Shown: in pieces, positions 57,864 through 64,000 of the stretch
Layout of the letters: each line of letters opens with the position of its first letter
How positions within the stretch are numbered: position 1 is the stretch's first letter
Assembly (NCBI GenBank): GCA_036873755.1
Contig: JAVTVY010047994.1
Span: 1-64,000, forward strand
From: Hanleya hanleyi
Taxonomy: Eukaryota > Mollusca > Polyplacophora > Lepidopleurida > Hanleyidae
DNA: 64,000 bases
Reading direction: 5' to 3'
Program-made: the position numbers and the translations under genes
Notes under the pieces: generated by a model
Seen by the model: the letters and a program-made list of their open reading frames with translations, nothing else
Databases searched by the model: none
Told to the model about the DNA's origin: nothing

Positions 57864-58233
57864 GTGAGTGAGTGAGTGAATAGGGTTTAACGTCGCTTTC
57901 AACATTTTTTCAGTTATATCACGACGGGGAAGGGAAGGGAGGGGAGGGGCAGGGGCAGGGGTACCTACTTGCAACAGAGCAGATCTAATGCTGCCATTTT
58001 ATAGTGCTGTCCCACTGAAATATCATGCCGTAGGCAGACATGACACCCCACTCAGTCACATTATACTGACACCGAGCGAACCAGTCCTTGTTCTATCCTC
58101 TCAATGCTGAGCGTAAGCGAGGGAGCAACAAGTTCCATTTTTCAAGTCTTAGGTATAACCCGGCCTGGGATCGAACCCAGTACCTACCGCTTACGAGGCC
58201 GACGCTCTAACCATTAGTCCACCGCAGTGCGGT
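57864..58233 (-). mobile_element. Full-length tRNA-derived SINE with 13-bp target duplication
   Basis: A 370-bp element on the minus strand. Head: tRNA-like with A-box GTGGACTAATGGTTAGAGC, loop CTCGTAA (CGT, Thr-like) and a perfect CTGGG/CCCAG T-stem around TTCGATC. Body: TTGTTGCTCCCTCGCTTACG, GGTGTCATGTCTGCC and GGGACAGCACTATAAAATGG. Tail: CCCGTCGTGATATAACTGAA, AAAATGTTGAAAGCGACGTT, AAACCC and CACTCACTCAC repeats. Identical 13-bp flanks TCAAAGAAGAAGA lie at 57851-57863 and 58234-58246. The conserved tail may be the Nin-DC domain that I recall from metazoan SINEs; not verified. Confidence 0.93.
57926..57961 (+). repeat. G-rich tract inside the SINE
   Basis: GGGAAGGGAAGGGAGGGG followed by CAGGGGCAGGGG: six or more G-runs, quadruplex-capable on the strand opposite to the SINE transcript. 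Confidence 0.6.
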
Positions 58234-58760
58234 TCAAAGAAGAAGAACGTGAAGAAATCAGAAAACTGCAGAATGAACTAAATGCGGTGAAAATGAAATG
58301 TAATGACCAAGAACAATACTCCCGAAAGGAAGCAATTCGAATTTATGGCATTGATGGAGACAACAAAACCGAACCAGCTGAGGACTGCACCAGAAAAGTA
58401 CTGGCATTTCTGAATGAGAAGTTGAACATGAATGTTCAGCCCAACGATATAGACATTGCTCACCGCCAAGGCTTTTATCATCCATCCAGGAAGCGAGGGG
58501 TGATGGTAAAATTTATGACCGTCAAACGCAAAGACCAGTCTATAAAACACCGACGGGCCCTAAAAAAAAGGCAAATCAATAGATTTAACCGACCCAAACC
58601 AACTACCATAGAAAGAAACCTCCTCCTCTCACCGCCTAGTAGAATCTAGATGGTCCCATAATGGAAATATCTTTGTCAGAACAAGTGATGGGGATATCAA
58701 ACTTGTTCGATCAATGTCAAATCCATCACAGCAACTTGAGATGCGACCGACTGGAGAGAG

Positions 58761-59085
58761 CTGTACGTAGGATGTTCACTCAGCCAAGAGAAGAGAGGGA
58801 CAGCTTTAACTTGCAGATGTCGACATCTCGTGAGTGAATGTAAGAGCAGAAAAAAACAGTTTATGAAATAAAAACTACATATTTTGACACGAGTGATTCA
58901 AAAACTTTTAAGACTGGATCCGGTATAACGTATGACAATAACCCACTACATACAGGTTTCTGATATGTAAATGTTGAAAACGACGTTAAATCCTACTCAC
59001 TCACTCACTCACTCTGATATGTAACCTAATCCATTATGACGATTTTAAGTGTTAGTCCTTTACTTTTGTAGCCTGTCTGTGACTG
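58761..59085. other. No gene; SINE tail fragment at 58975-59015
   Basis: At 58975-59015 a plus-strand piece TGTTGAAAACGACGTTAAAT followed by CTACTCACTCACTC repeats is the end of another SINE copy whose body is missing. Confidence 0.6.
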
Positions 59086-59099
59086 TGACTATGTTTCCC

Positions 59100-59300
59100 C
59101 AGTTGTAACGGTATTCGATTACGCAGGTTTCTCATCTGTAACTATAATCGATTATCACGACTAAGGTCTTCTATCTGTAAGCATAATCGATTATTCAGGC
59201 TTTTCATCTATAACCATAATCGATTACTACGAGTAAGGTCCTCTGTCCGTGACTGTACTCGATTACAAAATATTACCAAGTTTAGTCATCTGTAACTATA
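59100..59300. repeat. Short tandem repeat with ATCGATTA core
   Basis: Five to six units of about 45-50 bp: TCATCTGTAACTATAATCGATTAT-like, then CACGACTAAGGTCTTC- or CAGGCTTTTC-like. The AATCGATTA core recurs near 59112, 59150, 59185, 59218 and 59255 with small changes. Confidence 0.75.
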
Positions 59301-59334
59301 TTAGACTATTTAGTTTCCCCATCTGCAACTACAC

Positions 59335-59790
59335 TCTTAAAATCAAAGTGTTGAAACTGGTTCTTAAAGGGTTATATTTAACACTGACTAAGGATATCCA
59401 CAGTGACTGCTCTTGGAGTGTATTTGATCTCTTACTAAAGTGTTGGTTACACCTTATAAAGTGTTATTTTACTGCATCTTTGCAAGTGTACAAATCGCAG
59501 TAATAACACTTCCCAATTGTCCATGCAACTCTTGCTAAAGTGTGGATATCCTTACCCTTTATGGGTGTTAAAATGGTGATTTCAACCCTTTCCAAGGGTG
59601 TCCACACTGACAGATCTTAAAGTGTTCATTCAACATTTGATTCAGTATTAAGAATATGAACACTTAATTCAGTGTTGAATGAACACTTTAAGAGCAGTCA
59701 CTGTGGACACACTTGGAAAGTGTTCAATCAGCACTTAATTAAGTGTTCATATTCTTAACACTTACTTAAGTGTCAAGACGAAAACTTTCT
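59335..59790. repeat. Inverted-repeat cluster with AAGTGTT motif
   Basis: Perfect inverted pairs: CCACAGTGACTGCTCT (about 59398-59413) with AGAGCAGTCACTGTGG (about 59691-59706), and a 22-base pair of arms at 59648-59669 and 59737-59758. AAGTGTT or AACACTT occurs more than a dozen times. Looks like a hairpin-rich MITE or nested copies; no ends defined. Confidence 0.75.
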
Positions 59791-60465
59791 GTAAGTGTTG
59801 AATAAAAACTCTTACAAGGTATCAGTTGACATCTACAGAATCTGTTGCTGCAGTGAGAACACTAGAGATATAGCAACACTTTCAACAAGTTTTCGGTGGG
59901 AGAATCCAGCTGGAAGAGAACGTGAACTTTTCAGAGAGTTCATAAGTCAAATAATCGGGCTAATTAACCAAGTTATATTATATTTAATGCTCTCTGCTTG
60001 TGGCTTTGCTACACTGTTTTGAATAAAAATGATGTGATGACCACATTTCCTGTAAGACGATCTTAAATAACCTCAGGAATAAACCGACTCGCATGTCAAT
60101 AAAATCATATGTATTACAGAATTACACTCTTCAATAAACCAAGTAGAGCAAATCAGTGTGTAAGATTTGTAAACAATCTGGGAACACGTAAATTTACCTT
60201 TCACTCTCTGGCAAGAAAATAAAAGAGATGATATACTTCTTGACAAAGTTTGGCTTACAGCTTATCAATTTAGTGCAATATTGAATCTTAGCATAATCAT
60301 CATAATGAAGATAAAATCGGGTGACAAAAGTAACCTCATATGACCCCAGAGTTTGTAACACTCTATAAATATTTTTAGCCTCAAAGTACCTAGAAATATT
60401 CCAATACAACCACACTCATCATATGAACAAGTGGCAGAACCACGATTTACATGCAGCAGATATCA
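59791..60465. other. No recognised gene
   Basis: A 75-codon frame (59795-60022) ends in a hydrophobic stretch and has no known domain. A weak reverse frame lies at 60194-60415. Confidence 0.3.
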
Positions 60466-60469
60466 TCTA

Positions 60470-61380
60470 TCGTCATGATCATATGTTATTGATGTGACTT
60501 AATAATCCATGATTAAATCTGTCATGTGGGTGATGCTATTGAAACTGAATTGATCAATAATTGTAATGAAGTAGGACTGTAGTTGACTTAACTTTGTGAG
60601 TTCAATGTTTGTCTTTCTACCACACATCTACTAAATAAGATGCCAAGATCATGAATGTGATCCCAGTAGCATGGAGATTGAGGAATTCAACATTACTCAG
60701 GATTCCTAACTGATCACGAGAAAGATAAAAAAAATAGCATGATCATGCACAACTTTGCATGTCAATCAACGAGGTATATTCTTTTTACTGACGTGACCTA
60801 GTAAATTAACTGAATCCGCCATGTTGGTTGTTTACTTATTCAACGTTATTGAAAGTTGCATTAATGAATAATTTACAATGTTTGGTGCCAACTGTAGTGG
60901 ACTTAAATTAGCGAGTCACATGTTTCCTTCCTTCCACTCATCTGCCAAACAAGACGCCAAGATCATGGAAGTCACTCAGTCTGTCGCATCCCAGTAGCAT
61001 CGAGATCGAGGAAGAAAAACGTTACTCAGGGTTCTTAATTATTCATGAAAAAAGATGAAATGGCATGATCAAGCACAAGTTTGCATGTTAATCAGCAAGG
61101 GTTCTTTTTGTACTGATATGACCTAATAAATCAACTGAATCCGCCATATTGGTTGCTTAAATATTCAACATTATTGAAGTTGTATTAATGAATGATTTTA
61201 TTATGAGGTAGGCCTGTTTGGTGCCAGCTGTTCCAGTCTGTCTCATCACAGTAGCATCGCGATCGAGGAATTCAACATTATTCAGAGTTTCAAATTGATC
61301 ATGAAAAAGAAGAAATCGCATGATCATCTACAACTCGACATGTCGATTAGCGAGGTCTAATTTTCATCTTATGCCAAACT
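60470..61380. repeat. Tandem repeat of about 300-330 bp, three copies
   Basis: Recurring blocks: CCAAGATCATG(A/G)A with CAGTAGCAT(G/C)(G/A)AGAT(T/C)GAGGAA, AT(G/C)GCATGATCA(T/A)GCACAA, TCAACTGAATCCGCCAT(G/A)TTGGTTG and ATTAATGAATAATTTA, starting near 60640, 60955 and 61240. Confidence 0.75.
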
Positions 61381-63265
61381 TCAGGAGAATTCTTCGCTAC
61401 AGATACAGTCTTACATGTAGATATATTTGAAACTGATAGGCAGGTTTGGATCAATTTCCTCATTGACATTTGCAAAATTCCATGTGTATGGAAATCATGC
61501 ATCCCACTTGGCAGTATTCAGGGAGAAATGTTGAGCTTTTGTAGAAATAAAAGAAGAAAAATGGCAAATTATATCACAAGATCACCTACAAAGATTGTCA
61601 CCTTATAGTTATCGGAGGTGGATATGATATTGCTGAAAGTTTTAAGGTAATACCCTCGGAGGGAATCAGACAACAAATTTGGAAAGTCGCCCTCAGATAT
61701 GTCAAAAATAATTCAGGAAAAAAAACCCTATTATGGCAATGTCAATTCATGATTTTAAACCGTTGTATACATTTTCAAATCCTGTTCTGATTGATATCTC
61801 ACGAGTCCACGGCTCAGTATGGCTCGATCAACACGGCGTTCATAATATTATTTATAGCCGAGCTTAATGGAAAGCTGTTTCACAGGAAGCCAAGTCAACG
61901 TTAAAAAGTTAGTGGTCAAGTCAATATGCAATGATATATTTTCAGCTCATTGACAATAGCTGCAAGAGTCAGCTCACCTTCAGTGTGGTTTTCATTGACA
62001 CATGCCCTCAGCAAAACCAAATTAACTCTTTGTCATACTGTAAAGTGAATATATAATGAGCTTTGAATAGCTTATCCACTTCCGAAGTTAATCTTCTGGA
62101 ATATTCTCTGTCCCATGGACACGAATAACTAATTTCTTCTTTCCAGACTACATGACTGTGCTATTTGGCCTCACCCAATCTGTTCAACAAATAGAGCTTC
62201 ACTCAGTGCCTCCACCCTAGTTTTAACCTGACAAAAACAATGGGTCTGCTTACTAAATGTACCAGTAGTAACTTCAGTATAACAGAGGACATAAAGATGG
62301 AAAGCTAAGGAAATTCAGACAACACATATACAATCAGGTAATTCAGCTGTCAACATAACACACAAAGAAGGGGTGTAATCAATATCAGTTGAAAAAAGTG
62401 CAATAAGATTGATCTGTTTAGAAGTCCACTGCATCATGGGTATTCTGTTCACATGTCTGATAAAATAAAACTCATGAAACATTGAAATTCCTGTAAGGTC
62501 TATTGTGGACAGTGAACAGAAACAAGTCTAAGAAAGAAATTGACAGGACGGGTTCTGGACATAATCTGTGTGCGCATGACATCTGACCAACAGACAAAAA
62601 AATGACAAAATATCAAGTTCTTGACAACTAAAGACAACTAAATGTGAGGTATAAAAGTTATGAGCAACAGCAAAACTCAAGAGCCAATTATATTGAACTG
62701 AGTTGTTAATCTTTACATTTACACCTTAATTCTGAACACTGACCAGTTGAGATCTGACAGAACAAAATAACAAAATATGTAGACTTAAAAGGGAGACATA
62801 AAAACTTTCTCCACTTACTCCGAAGTCCATGGGGTAGTTCAGCAGACTCGAGGACGGACATTGCTGGCCACATTTGTTAAACATATATAGGATTATACCA
62901 GAACGCACACAGTCTTCTCATCTGCAGTGCAAAATTGGAGAAATAAATATCTGTGTCCAATGTTTCATTAAACATTTGGGGTAGAGAGGATATATATCAT
63001 ACTATTTGTGTACATACAACTTGAGAATAGCCCTGTCGACTCCTAATCAAGCTATTTATTTTACCAATTGTTTTACGTCTCCAGAATGAATGAAAGATAG
63101 ACAGATAGCTTACCTAGAAGTAGTATCTCAGTATTGATGTTCAAAACGTTGGGATTCAACAAAGCAAATTATTTATCAGTAATGTCTCCTAACACATGCG
63201 GGGATGGGGATCAAATGTGATTTACACTAATCGCAGCAATTTCTAGAGGGTCTAATTAGTTCTTG
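61381..63265. other. No recognised gene
   Basis: AT-rich with few open frames. A 60-codon minus-strand frame (62726-62908) is the longest and unrecognised. An intron of a gene continuing outside the window cannot be excluded. Confidence 0.4.
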
Positions 63266-63270
63266 TTAAT

Positions 63271-64000
63271 ATTACAACACATATAAGGGAAGTGGGAAGA
63301 GGTGCCGACATACTGACAGAGCCACATGACTTCACAGTATAGTCTTTCGGTTAACCTATTCTAAAGCACATACCAAGAATCTAACGATTCTTGATATGTG
63401 TTGTATCTCAGGTACGCTTTTATTGTACATGTTCATGTGGCAACTTGGATGATACGACCACACGGCTCCCAGCACCGGCATAAGCGGTATTAGATACAAA
63501 TCTAGAGAGCTATGATGGAAATGCTCTGACAACTCGTATATCGGTAATTGGTGCGCTGTTTCGCTGTGACAACTCGTACACTGGAGATTGGTGAGCTGTT
63601 TCGTCGTCAGATGAAAATGACGGCATTTAACACAAAAGACTAGTCTGTAAGGCCCGATGTCGACCCAGCATCAACTTCCCACAAATGCCAACATATATCA
63701 AAGATCAAAGGGTCTGTACAGGGGGCGGGCCTCGGGGACGAAACGTCCACCAGCAGAATCTCGCCATATACAGGTAAAAATTACAACACATATAAGGGAA
63801 GTGGGAAGAGGTGCCGACATACTGACAGAGTCACATGACTTCACAGTATAGTCTTCCAGTTAACCTATTCTAAAGCACAACCAAGAATCTAACGATTCGT
63901 GATATGTGTTGTATCTCAGGTACGCTTTTATTGTACCTGTTCATGTGGCAACTTGGATGATATGACCACACGGCCCCTAGCACCGGCATAAGCGGTATTA
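63271..64000. repeat. Direct duplication, period 509 bp
   Basis: 63271-63491 recurs at 63780-64000 with a handful of changes; the second copy is cut by the window end. Each has a GGCATAAGCGGTATTA end, the TTCATGTGGCAACTTGGATG piece related to the CSC exon-like sequence at 24963, and a GATTCTTGATATGTGTTGTA hairpin-like element (CAAGAATC...GATTCTTG). Confidence 0.9.

Larger units (their letters stand above)
57703..58760 (+). pseudogene. LINE ORF1-like gene, interrupted by a SINE
   Basis: First part 57748-57863 (Met at 57748): a heptad-rich coiled coil (KLEGRVYDLETENDMLKRD). The SINE at 57864-58233 then intervenes. Second part from 58234 to about 58640 continues in the same frame when the SINE and one target duplicate are disregarded: more coiled coil, then the RNA-binding region with EQYSRKEAIRIYGI, DIDIAHRQG and VMVKF. 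A one-base shift near 58640 separates the C-terminal end (SRWSHNGNIFVRTSDGD). Coiled coil plus RRM-like YSRR-x-IRI-x-G is the plan of L1-type ORF1 RNA-binding proteins, which coat LINE RNA. No reverse transcriptase follows within the window. A relic, broken twice. Confidence 0.8.

Noticed and set aside
58227..58649. 140-codon frame as an intact small gene
   Set aside because: Its start is the SINE edge; it is the second part of the split ORF1.

Overview
The window looks like animal DNA, most likely from a mollusc. It is AT-rich and gene-poor. Its coding sequence is either split by GT-AG introns or sits in retroelement ORFs. It carries tRNA-derived SINEs whose shared tail ends in a CGACGTTAAAC motif plus a CTCACT or CTCTCT microsatellite, a type I know from molluscs. 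The one intact large gene is a Toll-like receptor of protostome style. No bacterial operon, CRISPR array or prophage is present. Calls rest on reading the sequence; no database search was run.

Layout: 0.5-4.6 kb holds three different satellite arrays with about 180-, 172- and 152-bp units. One is full of paired TGACGTCA palindromes, another carries GCGCATGCGC in every unit. At 5.47-8.74 kb are the last two exons (phase 1/phase 1) of a membrane protein gene with a Ser/Thr-rich stalk and a C-terminal membrane anchor. From 8.7 to 34 kb the sequence is a mosaic of old duplicated blocks, satellites with AGGTCA half-sites, a dead L1-like LINE (14.4-17.0 kb), a hAT-like element (19.06-19.91 kb), an exon-like repeat family encoding a membrane segment, and scraps of ankyrin-repeat coding sequence. 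A 700-bp inverted-repeat element lies at 34.16-34.86 kb. The Toll-like receptor is on the minus strand at 35.26-37.53 kb, with a truncated copy of its promoter and signal-peptide start at 44.57-45.00 kb.

From 41 kb rightward are a GATGGCCGCC-type tandem repeat, a paralogous pair (42.1-43.1 and 46.2-47.5 kb) in which only one member carries a SINE, and a long region (47.8-56.6 kb) collinear with 25.2-32.0 kb. Inside that region is a very recent 2.5-kb tandem duplication with unusual breakpoints (a snap-back palindrome at one, a short templated filler at the other). At 56.6-57.5 kb a long inverted-repeat element encloses the ATPase start of a PIF1-like helicase. At 57.7-58.8 kb a LINE ORF1-like coding region is cut by a complete SINE with a 13-bp target-site duplication. 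The right end (59-64 kb) holds short tandem and inverted repeats and a 509-bp duplication.

The two likely functional protein genes are the Toll-like receptor (innate immune sensing) and the membrane-anchored protein. Nothing shows them acting together. The rest is repeat and duplication history. I found no clear new biochemical system. The most striking structures are the motif-bearing satellites, the captured helicase fragment and the duplication breakpoints.
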